Source: Viola odorata
Taxonomy: Eukaryota > Streptophyta > Magnoliopsida > Malpighiales > Violaceae
Direction of reading: 5' to 3'
Assembly: GCA_963691705.1 (NCBI GenBank)
Contig: OY829539.1
Location: 18,212,407 to 18,276,406, forward strand
Length of the DNA stretch: 64,000 nucleotides
The translations under genes and the position numbers were made by a program. This document shows positions 11,671 to 21,973 of the stretch, piece by piece; the first letter of the stretch is position 1, and each line of letters opens with the position of its first letter. The notes below the pieces were generated by a model. The model saw only the letters and a list, made by a program, of their open reading frames with translations. It searched no databases and was not told the origin of the DNA.

Positions 11671-14057
11671 CTACTGCGCAGCAGCATCGCTATCTCCTTG
11701 TCCCTCGCCACCTCCCATTTTTGCCCAATCAAAACGATCTTCTACGAGAATGTTTGACTTCTTGAGAAAGGCGTCAGAAAGAGTGTCACCACGATACACT
11801 TCCTCCCCGTGAATTTCCATGAAACACTGAGACATGATGCGGGCGGTCGTTTCAATATACCACTTCTTCTTTACTGTCGCCTCCCCCTCTAGTACGGTAC
11901 TCCTAGCTCTCTCTGCCGCTAGAACACAGTTAAGATCAGATACCCTAGTGATCTCTTGCTCCGTGGCATCCCTCGAGTCTTTCTTGGTAGTTGTCAAACC
12001 CACCACTAACTTTCGGCAATTCTCCGTTAGCTGCTTCTTTTCTTCCCGCTCCTTAGCAAGCTGACGACGAACGTCCCGCTCCTTAGCAAGCTCTTCGGAG
12101 AGCTGGCGATGAGCGTCACGAAGCCCATCTGAGGCAGAAGTGAGAGAAGCGACCTGACGTAACATATGCCGGGACCAGTAGTGGAAATGCGAAAAGGAAG
12201 AGAATATGGTAGAGCGCAAGAGAGCCACTTGCTCATCACTGGTCCGAGAAAGAAACATCTCCTCCTCCTCAGGAGACGATAACGCATGAGCGGCTAAGAA
12301 AGAGGCAACTCCTGTGGAACTTTCCCCCCGGTGGCTGCAAACCCGGTCCTCCGCAGGTTACCCAAGTCAATGTGATGGGTAACGGGACCAGACTCGGATA
12401 TCGAACTCACATTAGACCGGAGGTGAGGAATGGTAACCCCATCGGGATGATACATCGAGGCAGTGGAAGGCACGAAATGAAGTGAGGGGGGAGAAGGAGG
12501 CTGGCTGGAGGATGTCTCCCCTAGAAGTCCAAAAGAACCAAAAGACTGAAAGGCCGAAAGGCCGCCCCCTGTCAAACCCTCAGCAAAGCCTATTCCGTCA
12601 AAGAAAGAACCACGAGGTGACGGGCCGAGGAAATTAAGCGAAGTGTCTATAACTCCTAATGGGCCAGAGGACTGAGAGCCAGGGGGCACCATCGAATCGA
12701 AAGCGGCGATATTCTCTCCCTCATTACTAACGGACCCGAGTTTTCCCCGTCAAGCCATTATCTCTTGTTGGGACACTGAAACACATGGGACAGGTTCATA
12801 TCGCCTGACGGTGGTAACTGAGTAGGGGTAGCAGTGATATTCTGCAAAGAAGAACATGAGTAAAAATTAAAAAAATGGAAGAAAGAAAATGCTAAGAAGG
12901 GTTAAGGGACAAAAAACGAGATGACATACCTACAAAGGAAACACGTACTGTTGCAATATTGCTAACCGGTACCTCTGAGGAAGCTCCCGCGTGTGAAGGA
13001 GGAATAAGGGTGGCAACGCGTCTAGTCCTCTTCTTTCTCTTCTTCGGAGGAGCCCGGGAAGAGGTCGCCTGAGTGGGAGTAACGACAATTGTCACAGCAG
13101 GAATAGAAACAGGAAGGGCGGCAGTACCCTCGCCAACTGAAGAAGAAGGCGTCTGGATGGGATTTACGGTCACAGTAGGCGGAATGACCGGGTTATCAAC
13201 GACAGCGGCAACAGCGGTGTCAGCAGCGGCGACCTCTCGCTGTAAAGCCCTTCTCTCCCGTCTCCTAACATTTTCAAGCTTCTGACCTTCTTTAGGCCCT
13301 GTGCAAATGCGGTACAACGTTAGCGTTAGTATCGCTTGAAGTAATAAAGACAAAGACGCGAACACTCACGGGTAATACAGGCCCGAATGTCAATCCCACA
13401 AGCGAGATTGCAAGTGTGAACGTAGATATCCAACTCGAGCAGCTTGTCGAACCAGCCTTGCTTAGTCGAAGGAAGAATCTCCTGCCGACCCCAGGCACTA
13501 TCCCTGACATCTTGGTTAAAACCGGTCCGCCATCGAGGGCTAGGCAGCTCGACAATAAAAAATTCCTCCTTCCATTCTTCAATGGAAGACTCAAGGTGTA
13601 AAAGCTTCCAAGTGAAGGGTTTAAGCGAGTCATCGCCATAACGGGGCGATATCGCTAACACACCCCTACAGTTATATAGTTGAAAAAGGGGCTTAAGTAA
13701 TAGCAGGGAAGGGGAATCGATCCCCTTATATTTACAGAGTTCCAGAAACATGTAAATGCAGCAGTATGCGTTGGGAGTTAACTGGACAGGATTCACATCT
13801 AGAGATAATAACAACTCTTCGATGAAAGAGTCCATGGGAAGTCGGAAGCTGTAACTAAACATTTTGGCATACAGGATCCTACTGTTGCTAGGCATCACAC
13901 TATTAAGACAGAGTGAATCAGAAGCAACAGAAACCTTATAATCACCAGGAATACAGGCTTTGTTTCTGGTTAAATGATCTTGAAGTATGGCTGCGGAAGT
14001 AAGGGTGGTAGCAGTATTATCAATTTTTTCCTCATCTACAGATTTGGTACGAGTCAT
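11671..14057 (-). pseudogene. aORF4 of element A: three-exon antisense gene, PF04195-like domain plus coiled coil
   Basis: On the strand opposite to gag-pol, exon 1 is 14057-13370, exon 2 is 13298-12949 and exon 3 is 12841-11671. Intron 1 runs from GTGAGT to CACAG with a TACTAAC branch motif at 13331-13325. Intron 2 runs from GTACGT to TTGCAG. Phases match element B. Exon 1 holds the PF04195-like domain, with MFSYSFRLPMDSFIEELL, QLTPNAY and ELCKYKGI. Exon 2 is Pro/Ser/Thr-rich with a basic PPKKRKKRTRR run that could be a nuclear signal. Exon 3 encodes a long coiled coil and the conserved CFMEIHGEE and SDAFL motifs. Exon 3 is broken by a TAA near 12760 and two frame changes, one near 12325. 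The function is unknown; the 'transposase' label of the family is not a demonstrated activity. Confidence 0.75.
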
Positions 14058-14226
14058 AGCGATGGCGAAAATAAAGAAAGAATGAAAAAGACGACAGATG
14101 AGAATAGAAATACCTTTTTGGAAGAGAAACCCAGATGGTGGAAAGAAGAAATGCAAAACGGCTTGAGAAGGAGAAGGAGAGGCGAAAATAGAATGATAAA
14201 AGAGGGAAAAAGAAACTTATGTTGGG

Positions 14227-14233
14227 TTTTATA
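14227..14233 (-). promoter_or_regulatory. Candidate TATA box for aORF4 (element A)
   Basis: Read on the minus strand, CTAGGGTTATAAAACCC lies about 170 bases upstream of the aORF4 start. The matching place in element B (near 35263) reads CTAGGGTTGTACTC, so the box is lost there. Confidence 0.45.
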
Positions 14234-14745
14234 ACCCTAGCAGTTGAATAAAATGACTGATGCAACAGTCATCGCGTGTGTGGTGCGCTGTGAAGAAAAG
14301 ACACAAGCAATGAGTATGATTCTAGGGAAGCGAGAAGACGCTTCGATCTCACCGGTTCCTAAGGCACGCCAACCCCTAGCGCACCCTCAAACAGACACGT
14401 GTATCAGGATCATCATGACTTCTCTCCTGCATTAATGAAGGGATCTTGAGCATTTAATGCTCTGAAAAGCATGATCGATTTTCAAATCAAGATAGGTGCG
14501 ATAGCGCGGTTGCCAAGATAACGCACTTCAGCGTTAGCTCAAATGGCGCGTCATCAAGACAAAGCAAAAAGAGAGAGATATCGCGGTAAAAAACCGATCA
14601 TTATTTAGAGAAAAATCTCAAGCGTTATTACACAATAAGCATTACAAGATAAATGGCATCAATGTTCATAATGAAAGAAGAAAAGCGATCTTTAAGAAAG
14701 GACGGGTGGAGTTTTCAAAGTTCCCGCAGCATCGGCACCATCCGA
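14234..14745. other. Intergenic region between aORF3 and aORF4
   Basis: There is no gene here. It contains the end of the aORF3 transcript and the upstream region of aORF4. Element B retains a recognisable equivalent at 34938-35430, including GAGCATTTAATGCTC-like sequence (14450-14464 here, 35138-35151 in B). Confidence 0.5.
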
Positions 14746-16908
14746 TTATGGGAGAGTCCCGTTGCCATCATTCCCCTCTTCCTCTCCTGAAGAAAGAAAA
14801 CCCTCTTGGTTCCCGTCTATCTCATTCATCTTCTCAAAGGCGTAATCGGCTATCCTGTCAGGATCAAAAGACCCGCTGCGATAGTAATCCGTGAACCCGG
14901 CGGTGAAGGCCCACATGGTCTTTTTCTTCCACCAGCGTATCTTCGAAGGAACCTTTACTAGATCCGCATCGCGAGACGATATCTCTTCACGAAGAAGAGA
15001 GTTTTTCTTGTCGGCGGCAACCAACTCAGCCTCCAGGAACTGAACTTTGGCTTTCCCCTTGGATTTCTCCCTTGCAAGTTCAGCACGACGATCATTCAAC
15101 TCCGCCAAGGTGTGATTCTGAATTCGCGTCAACTCCTTCACCTTAGTCAAAACGGCATCCAGTTGCCCCTTCGAATTAGGTGGACTTTGAAGCTTGTCAC
15201 CATAAGCTTTGAGAAAGTAGTGCATCTTGCGGAAGCCGGCCAAGGCGTCGTTCAGGATATGCGCGTGCTGAATATCGGGAGGAAGCCACAGTAACTCCTC
15301 TTCATCCTCAGGCGAACCAAATATTTCACCCGCCAGAAAGGTTGTCGGCTGATCCCGCGATAACGGGTCCGACACACCTAAGGCACGAAACCCACTGGTA
15401 CCGAGAGTTGATAAGTCCAAATGAAAAGAAGGAACTCCTTGGGGACCCTGAGGAGAAAAATTGGCAATAATAGAGGGAGCGGAACCCTTGGCGGAGCCAT
15501 CAAGACCCGAAATGGAAGTAAGAAACAACGGCGAAGGACCCCACATTGCTGGATCGGGAAGTACGCTTGAATTGGGAGCTGGCGCCACCACGTCAGGAAT
15601 GCAAGAGGAAATAGGAGAATCAGGAAAGATAGCCGACGGAAGTGAATCTGCTGTCGGCGGAGTTTCAGTAACTTTGCAAGGAATGGCAGGTGCCGCCTCC
15701 GTAACCTTTGCCACCTAGGAAGTACTCGCCACAGTAGAAACGTCAATCCCTACGGTAGGGACTTCGTCAACTTTCCTTGAAGAAATCTCAATAGCAGAAC
15801 CATTTTCCCCCACTCTGAGCTTCTTCCGTTGAGCTGACCAAGCATGGCGAAGCTCGGTGTCGATATCCATACCCTCGCTATCACTATCAGTTATCCTAAT
15901 TGTGGGCCGACCCAAAGTTACTCCTCTATTCCGAACCGGCATCCAATTGTCAAGGAAACGGGAGGCTCGAGCTGAAATACCGTGCCCTCTCCCGACGATA
16001 GTCTTAGTTCTCCTCTTCTTCGGTGGAGTAGTTTGATGGCTGGAACCCTCAGGTGGTGGAGAGGCCAGTAACGTTTGGAGCGGCAACACGTTTAAAGGAA
16101 CGTTATTCCCCCCAGACGGTTGACCCTCAACGTCATCTGCCAATAAGATATATCAGAACAACGAACAAGTTAAAGCGATAACGCAGAGAAAGAAAAACTC
16201 ACCTATAATACACTCTTCCATGCGCCTGTACAAGGCAAACTCTCGAATGCGGAATGATATATTTATCTCTAGCAAGGCGTTAGCATGAGCTAACTCCCCC
16301 CTAGACAACACTACTGGGTTTTCCCAAACGGAGCCGATAACTCCTCGATTGAAGCCCCTAGACCACGGAATGAAAGGCGGCCCAACAATGAAGAAGCCAC
16401 TTTTCCAGTCAGCCACAGTCTCCTCGAAGCCCTGAAACCTCTGCCAGAATGACTGAACGAACGCATCATTCCACCTTGGGATGATATCGACCAAATAATT
16501 GCGACACCTACAGCTAAAAAATCTACGGAATAGATTGACGGACGGAGTAAAGATACGCTACAACTCGCAAGCGCGAAGGAAGGCGTAAATCCCGTACCAG
16601 GAAGAAGGGGTTATTTGAGCCGGGTTAATATCATATTCACACAATAATTTTTTTACAGAAACATGAACGGGGAAACAAAAACCGTAGAGGAACATCTTAA
16701 AATAAACCATCCTATAGTTTTTCGACAAGGGGTTGTGAAGCCGCTGACCAGGCTCAGGAACCTTGACAGAATAATCAGGGGGAAGAGAGATACCATTCCC
16801 CTCCAGCTCAGCCTTTAGAACTGTTTCACAAGTAAAAAGACTTTGTGTTCTCTCGACTTCTAGATCTAAAGGTCTTTGAAGACCTCTGTGATCTCTAGTC
16901 ATACGCAT
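14746..16908 (-). pseudogene. aORF3 of element A: two-exon antisense gene, PF04195-like domain plus coiled coil
   Basis: Exon 1 is 16908-16203 and exon 2 is 16136-14746. The 66-bp intron runs from GTGAGT to GGCAG and joins the two frames in phase 1, exactly as in element B. The N-terminal part has MFLYGFCFPVHVSVKKLL, QITPSSWYGIYAF and IPRWNDAFVQSFWQ, the layout of the plant PF04195-like family. Exon 2 starts with a Pro-rich stretch and basic PPKKRRTKT, then a central Pro/Ser-rich part and a coiled coil (KSKGKAKVQFLEAELVAADK). It ends with the conserved AGFTDYYRSGSFDPDRIADY. Only two nonsense codons spoil it, TAG at 16558 and TAG at 15715. It is paralogous in layout to aORF4. The function is unknown. 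Confidence 0.78.
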
Positions 16909-17096
16909 AATAAACCAACGGGAAGAAAATCTGAAGAAGATGGAGCAAAATACCTTGAAGAAGGAAGCAGCGAATAGGCCGTCGGCGCCGACAAATGGTT
17001 GAGGAAAACTCCTTCGAGCCAAAGAAGGAACAATAAGAGAGAATGATGCAAAAATTCGAAGCGTGAGTAAAAGTGTGAGAAGAGAACGATCGCTTC

Positions 17097-17104
17097 CTTT
17101 TAAA
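17097..17104 (-). promoter_or_regulatory. Candidate TATA-like box for aORF3 (element A)
   Basis: On the minus strand, TTTAAAAGG lies about 190 bases upstream of the aORF3 start. Element B keeps TTTAAAAGGG about 170 bases upstream of its aORF3. Conservation of motif and distance supports a promoter for the antisense gene. Confidence 0.5.
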
Positions 17105-17403
17105 GAGCAAACTCGAGAATTGAACAACCTATGGAGACAGAACACGTACAAAGTGGAAAATGACACGTGGAAGGACCTCTAAAAGATATTTATGGCTAAA
17201 CATTTATATCTTTAAAAGGGGGTAGTTGACAAAGGGAAGTTGGAGAAACGGTTGTATCCAGCGGCAACTGATCTCGCAGCGTTAACCACCCGACGGTTAG
17301 TAGAGTTAACACGAACGTGTAACTAAGAAGGGAGGAAAACGGAAAGCATCATCTTATTCATGAAAAGCCATACGACATCTACAACATGCATGGTGCCTAA
17401 AAA

Positions 17404-17823
17404 CTAATCCTCGTCAGGCCAGTAAGAAGGCCAGTAGGAGTTATCTCCATCTGAGGATGGAAACTCCTCGTCAGCGAAAGGGAAAGGCTCGTCAACTTTC
17501 TTCTCTGAGTCGGGCTTTGGAGGACTTGACTCCCTCTTAGCGGCAGGAGCTACTACCTTGACACCGATATCACTAGAAGAGTCCCTTTCCATAAAAAGAT
17601 CGATGTGAGGAAATAATTCATCGCCCCTTCGAACAGTAGGGACATAGAGGTCAAACAGCACATTGGTTGTCCCGGAAGCCACCTTCTTCCACCTCTTACG
17701 GCCCTTGCATCGGGCAGATTGCCTTCTCAGACACGGCGAAGGAGGATCGTCAGAATCTGGTGAAGTCGGAGGAGTCGGTGGAGACTCACGCTCAAGGGCA
17801 TCCAGGAAGTATGAATCAGCCAT
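17404..17823 (-). CDS. aORF2 of element A: small acidic antisense protein (139 aa)
   Basis: The frame is open from an ATG at 17823. That start is chosen because MADSY matches the start of the element B homologue. The protein is rich in Pro, Ser and acidic residues (PPTPPTSPDSDDPPSP), has a short basic stretch (CKGRKRWKK), and ends with the Trp/Tyr motif YWPSYWPDED. Element B encodes YWSSYWPDDD in the same place. No known domain is recognised and there is no signal peptide or membrane segment. It is one of two antisense genes still open, and the only one open in both copies. The function is unknown. Confidence 0.6.
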   Translation of the reverse strand: MADSYFLDALERESPPTPPTSPDSDDPPSPCLRRQSARCKGRKRWKKVASGTTNVLFDLYVPTVRRGDELFPHIDLFMERDSSSDIGVKVVAPAAKRESSPPKPDSEKKVDEPFPFADEEFPSSDGDNSYWPSYWPDED

Positions 17824-18343
17824 GACATCTTGGACAATGTCAACGGAGAAGTACAAAGAAGGAGATGAGTAGGAAAAAGAAGAAAGAATCCCCTTGAATA
17901 GTCGAAGCAAAGAAGCCTTCCTACCTTCACGCACGACTTTTGAGGGAAATCAATGCGCTTTGAGAATGAACGATCTTAATGGCATAATCAGATCCAGTGA
18001 TCACGCCTGTTGGGATTTCTCATCAATCGAGAGACGCCAAAAAACCGCCCAATCAGTTGATACTGAAAGGGCGGCGTGAAATTAATGTGCAACGGTTCGC
18101 GAGGGTAACCGTCACCACCTAGCGGAGCGAGTGCTATAGAAGTCCAACCAATGACAGACTCATTTTTAGTTGGGCTGAGGTGGCCCTCAACTAAAGCGTC
18201 GGTTAACGTATAGCTAAGAAAGAAAAGTAACAAGCGGAATAACAAAAAGACATTTTATTTATTTATAGCCTAACGACCCGGGGCATACATCCGAGAACAC
18301 AAAAGAGAACGTACAAAAGGGACGCGATGACGACGACAAGTGG

Positions 18344-18727
18344 TCAGGCATTGGACCCTACGTCATCCTCCCCTGGCACCACCGGGATCTCCCTCAGAGC
18401 ATCAACAACCGTACTCAGCTCAGAAGAACAGACCATCATCCCCTTCAGGCAGCACCTCAGCAAGTCTTTCCGGTACCGCAGCATGGTGATCACCACCTAG
18501 ATGCGAGAGATGGTGGCAGCCAACTTAGTGACACTCTCCAAGGGACTGAAGTCCTCCAGAGAAGTCCCCAGCTACTTGGACAGAAGAGGGGTCATCATCC
18601 CCTGGAGTTCCATGACATCCTCGGAGGTCTTCCTCGCCATGGTTTCCAGGAAACCAATGTCCGCCTCAGTGAGATTCTTCAGGGTATGGGCTTTGGAGAG
18701 CAAGAAGTTTCTTTTCAGTTCATCCAT
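18344..18727 (-). pseudogene. aORF1 of element A: small helical antisense protein, two nonsense codons
   Basis: This is the counterpart of the open 129-residue frame at 30966-31355. From the ATG at 18727 the frame reads MDELKRNFLLSKAHTLKNLT and stays collinear with the B protein to a TGA at 18344. TAG codons interrupt it near 18574 (after MMTPLLSK) and near 18498. The protein is predicted helical with Leu heptads and a Glu/Asp-rich C-terminus (VVPGEDD). No family is recognised. Confidence 0.7.
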
Positions 18728-18785
18728 GATGAAAATGCCAAAAGAAATGCTAAAGAGATATGAAATTTGCGCGGAAAAAGTTCAA

Positions 18786-18792
18786 ATTTATA
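18786..18792 (-). promoter_or_regulatory. Candidate TATA box for aORF1 (element A)
   Basis: On the minus strand, GGGCCTATAAATTTG lies about 60 bases upstream of the aORF1 start. Element B has GGACCTATAAATGCG about 60 bases upstream of its aORF1. Both position and sequence are conserved, so an antisense promoter next to the 3' LTR is likely. Confidence 0.6.
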
Positions 18793-18927
18793 GGCCCCAA
18801 AGGAGGGGCAGATGTGGACACGTGTCCCTCAAAGATCGAGCCATCTCGTTAACCGCCGCGGGATGATAGAAGCAAAAGGAAGCGTCAACCCTTGGTAAAC
18901 ACTCAGGCTCATTTTTAGTTGGGCTTG

Positions 18928-19442
18928 TGATAACAATCGAGACAATTTTAGGGACGTTTCGTCACTACCCCCGCGTCAAGGCCGTACACGGCGGTACCTA
19001 TCGAGTGTCTATCGCGGAAGTTGCCGCCCCTCATCAAGAGAAGAGCCCTGGGATGGTCGACATCAGCGGGGGGGGGGGGGGGGGTCTCATGCGTCATCTG
19101 TCCACGCGCACGGCGATATCCCATCCCAGGTCAGCCATGGCGTCACTTGGGGTTGCCTGCCATGATGTCACTAGGGGCGTTATCGCTCCTAGATAACGCC
19201 CACTCCCTTGGAGGTAACGCTCGCGCCCTGCCTATAAATACCCCACCATTCAAAGACAAAAGGTAAGCCTAAGATCGCTACTGGAACCCCTGCCATTTCG
19301 AACAACCATACTAACTTAAGCATCGGAGTGTCTATGCCGGAGCCCCCCCTCCGGCGCTTTGTAGGTACCTCTAACGGTGACTACAGTAACTCTGAGCGGC
19401 CATAATCCTCACCCCGATCATCCAGATCTTCGAATCTTATCA
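18928..19442 (+). repeat. 3' LTR of element A
   Basis: It runs from TGATAACAAT to CTTATCA. A run of about 17 G at 19068-19084 replaces the interrupted G-rich stretch of the 5' LTR. The sequence just upstream (CTCATTTTTAGTTGGGCTTG) is not a typical polypurine tract. The same 19-mer core recurs between aORF1 and aORF2. Confidence 0.92.
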
Positions 19443-20219
19443 GGATTTCTACTTCCCTCCTATATCAAATTACCTAAAGAGGAACTCTATTAGATAATTT
19501 TAACCAAACAATACCTTGTTGGTTAAAGGGTTTACTAGTTTGGTTGATGAAGAAAAGGGGAAGACAACACCTAACTCAAGTTACCTATACTCAAGGCCCT
19601 CGGTTGTGAATTATATTACTAATTTTCTCTAAACTTCTCGAGACTAGTTGTCTACTTAGTATCTATGTGGTTTCGTATTCTTCCATCCCCTTCAAGAATG
19701 TTTGCAACTATTCAGATTAGAATCTAAGTTGATCAGATCTAAACCTAACTTGATAGCGATTTGTTCTTATAGAAAGTTCATAAATGCAAAGATAGGAATT
19801 ATTAAGAACATTTTAGATCTCATGAAAACACTAGAAATATAGCTTTTAAGCTCTTACAAGGAATAAAGGGGTTTAACTGGACATAGATATGGATGAATAA
19901 GATGTTTTGATTAAATGCATAAACGGTAATCTATCAATTGCACACACGAAATAACATAGCCAAGTTCTACAAAATGTAAGCTTAAACAACAATGGTATCT
20001 GAAGGAGAAAGAATGAAGAAGTCCCCATCTCCTAAGATTCCTTGTGGCTTAAATATCTTAGCCACAATCCTAGTTTTACTTAAACACAATCACTTTCAAA
20101 AAGGGAGATAAATATTGTTCGGGTAATAATCAGATATTGTTTTTGAGAGGGAGATCCGATAAAGGTTCTTGTTAAAGATGTGTGCTGATGATGATAGAAA
20201 ACCCCTCCTTTGTCGTTGT
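19443..20219. repeat. Repeat R, copy 2, middle segment
   Basis: R resumes with the second GGATT and matches R1 from about 1017 to 1790. It is interrupted at 20219 by the gag-only element, whose left target duplication GTTGT is 20215-20219. Confidence 0.7.
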
Positions 20220-21206
20220 TGATACGAGCCAGCTTGCTCTAAGCCTTAGCCTCGAGGGCCCGAGCAGCGTCTTGGCCAAGACCGAGTCCCTAAGTCTTGA
20301 CCCCGAGGCCCCGTACTGCACCTGGCCCAAACCCGAGGCCCCAAGCCTCGGTCTCAAGGGCCCGAGCAGCATCTTGCCCGAGCCTGAGTCCCATGGCACA
20401 CCCAAGGCCCCGACTAGTGCCTCGACCTTGTTCAAAGTCCCGCTCAAGGCCTCGCTCAAAGCCTCACCAAAGCCCCACCTCAAGGCCCCGCCTTATCGCG
20501 CCACTCGGCCTCGCTCTAAGCCTTGCGTAGACTTGGCCTCTCGGCCTCGCTCAAGGCCTTGCCTTAAGACCGACATCAAGGCCTCGACCCCACTAGGCAC
20601 CTCGTCGCTCAAGGCCTCGCTTAAGCCCAGCGTCAAGGCCACGCCTACGACCTGTCCCGCAGCCAAAGCCGCGCCCTATCACACGGCCAAGGCAACAGCC
20701 CGTCACATGCCCAAGGCCATACCTTATCACACAACCCAAGCCATGACCTATCACACGGCCAAGGCAGCGACCCGTCACTCACTTAGGCTAGACCTAGCCG
20801 TCGACTAAAGCCCCTTGTCTAAGGGTAGTTCATGTTTTTCCATGTAATAATTGTAGCACTATAAATTGAAGGACTTAGCCTCTTTTATAGTTGCTTTTGA
20901 TTTTGGAGATTTCTCTCTTAAAGCCTTAAGCCAAATCTCCTAGGCTAGTACTAGGAGGATCCTAGATCCAAGCTTTCCATTTCCGATCATTTACTTGCAC
21001 ATACCTCTTGTAAACGTTGAGCTTGATCTTTCAAGTCGTGTTCATATATAAGATTTCCATTCATCTCTTCTCTACTTGCTTTCCGCTGCGCCTTACTAAA
21101 CAAACACACTCACATCTGCTCAATAAACACCATGAATCCATCAAGCCAAACCCGCATCTGAGCCAACGTCTGGGCCAAGCTCTCCTAAGGCGCTTGGGTT
21201 GTATCA
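20220..21206 (+). repeat. LTR 1 of the gag-only element
   Basis: It is 987 bp long, TGATACGAGCC to TTGTATCA, with TATAAATT at 20870. The first 600 bp are GC-rich and built from short CTCAAGGCCTCG-like units. These stay open in one frame (20182-20808, with the start lying in R). A PBS candidate TGGTAGTAGCCCAGC begins at 21209, two bases after the LTR. Confidence 0.85.
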
Positions 21207-21973
21207 TGTGGTAGTAGCCCAGCTGTCTTCACGGTTGAACTTTCATCATTTTTAAGGTATTCCTATGGTTCAAAAATCGTCCCCAAGTCATTCAAGTCAT
21301 TTTCGGCCATTTGGGTCTTTTTGAGTTTTTGGCCATTTTTCCTTGTTTGATCCATCTTAAACGCTTTGTTCATATTGTTTAGTGTTTATTGTTGGATTAA
21401 ATATGCTCTTCTTCATCTCTTTCCCACAAAAATGAGTTGGTGTTCTTAGAGTTTTGTTGTCTTCTCTCAAATTGCTAGACATGTGTCAAGGTGGTCCAAA
21501 TAGTACGTTTTGTCCTTTTGTGTGAGTCATTGTATGAGTCATTCTAGCATGTGCAAGGCCGATGGCTTCAACCCTAAAACTTGCTAAACACCCTAGAAAA
21601 TATCTATAACCATACCCCCTTATATGACATCATCGATACACACACTTCCTCTTATCACCTCAAATGCTTATCAATCATTGATACACACACTTGCTCTTAT
21701 CACCTAATTTGCTTAACACTCATGGATATGCCTAAACTCTTATCACTTACACCCACCCCTCTTATCACTAGAACTTATCAATCACACTACATGTCTTTCA
21801 AATTGTGTCGTGTCTAGTTCTTCCTTGTCTCTCAAATATTTCCATCCCAAGTCTAAGTGTTGCGCTTCATCACAACTTTCGCGCCACACTTTAGACTTTC
21901 CGTGCCTTTGTTTTCCTTGCGTGTGTTCTTTATGCAGCTGCCTCTAGCTATGACTCATAGCTGGGTTCATTCG

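Larger units (their letters stand above)
4126..19442 (+). mobile_element. Tat-lineage Ty3/gypsy retrotransposon, element A (15.3 kb)
   Basis: This is a complete LTR retrotransposon by structure. It has paired LTRs (4126-4643 and 18928-19442), a primer binding site, gag-pol on the plus strand, and a cluster of four minus-strand genes between pol and the 3' LTR. GGATT is duplicated at 4121-4125 and 19443-19447, and repeat R is continuous across the insertion. The LTRs differ at roughly 30 of 515 positions by eye, mostly substitutions, so it is not recent. The two successive RNase H domains in pol are a known hallmark of the Tat lineage. It is inactive: gag-pol has 13 in-frame stops. Element B (29646-45534) is a second, inverted member of the family. 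Confidence 0.93.

Noticed and set aside
4126..19442. Reading the PF04195-like proteins as a DNA transposase captured by the element
   Set aside because: The family name includes transposase, but I see no DDE-type catalytic residues in aORF3 or aORF4, and the genes lie inside an LTR retrotransposon with its own integrase.
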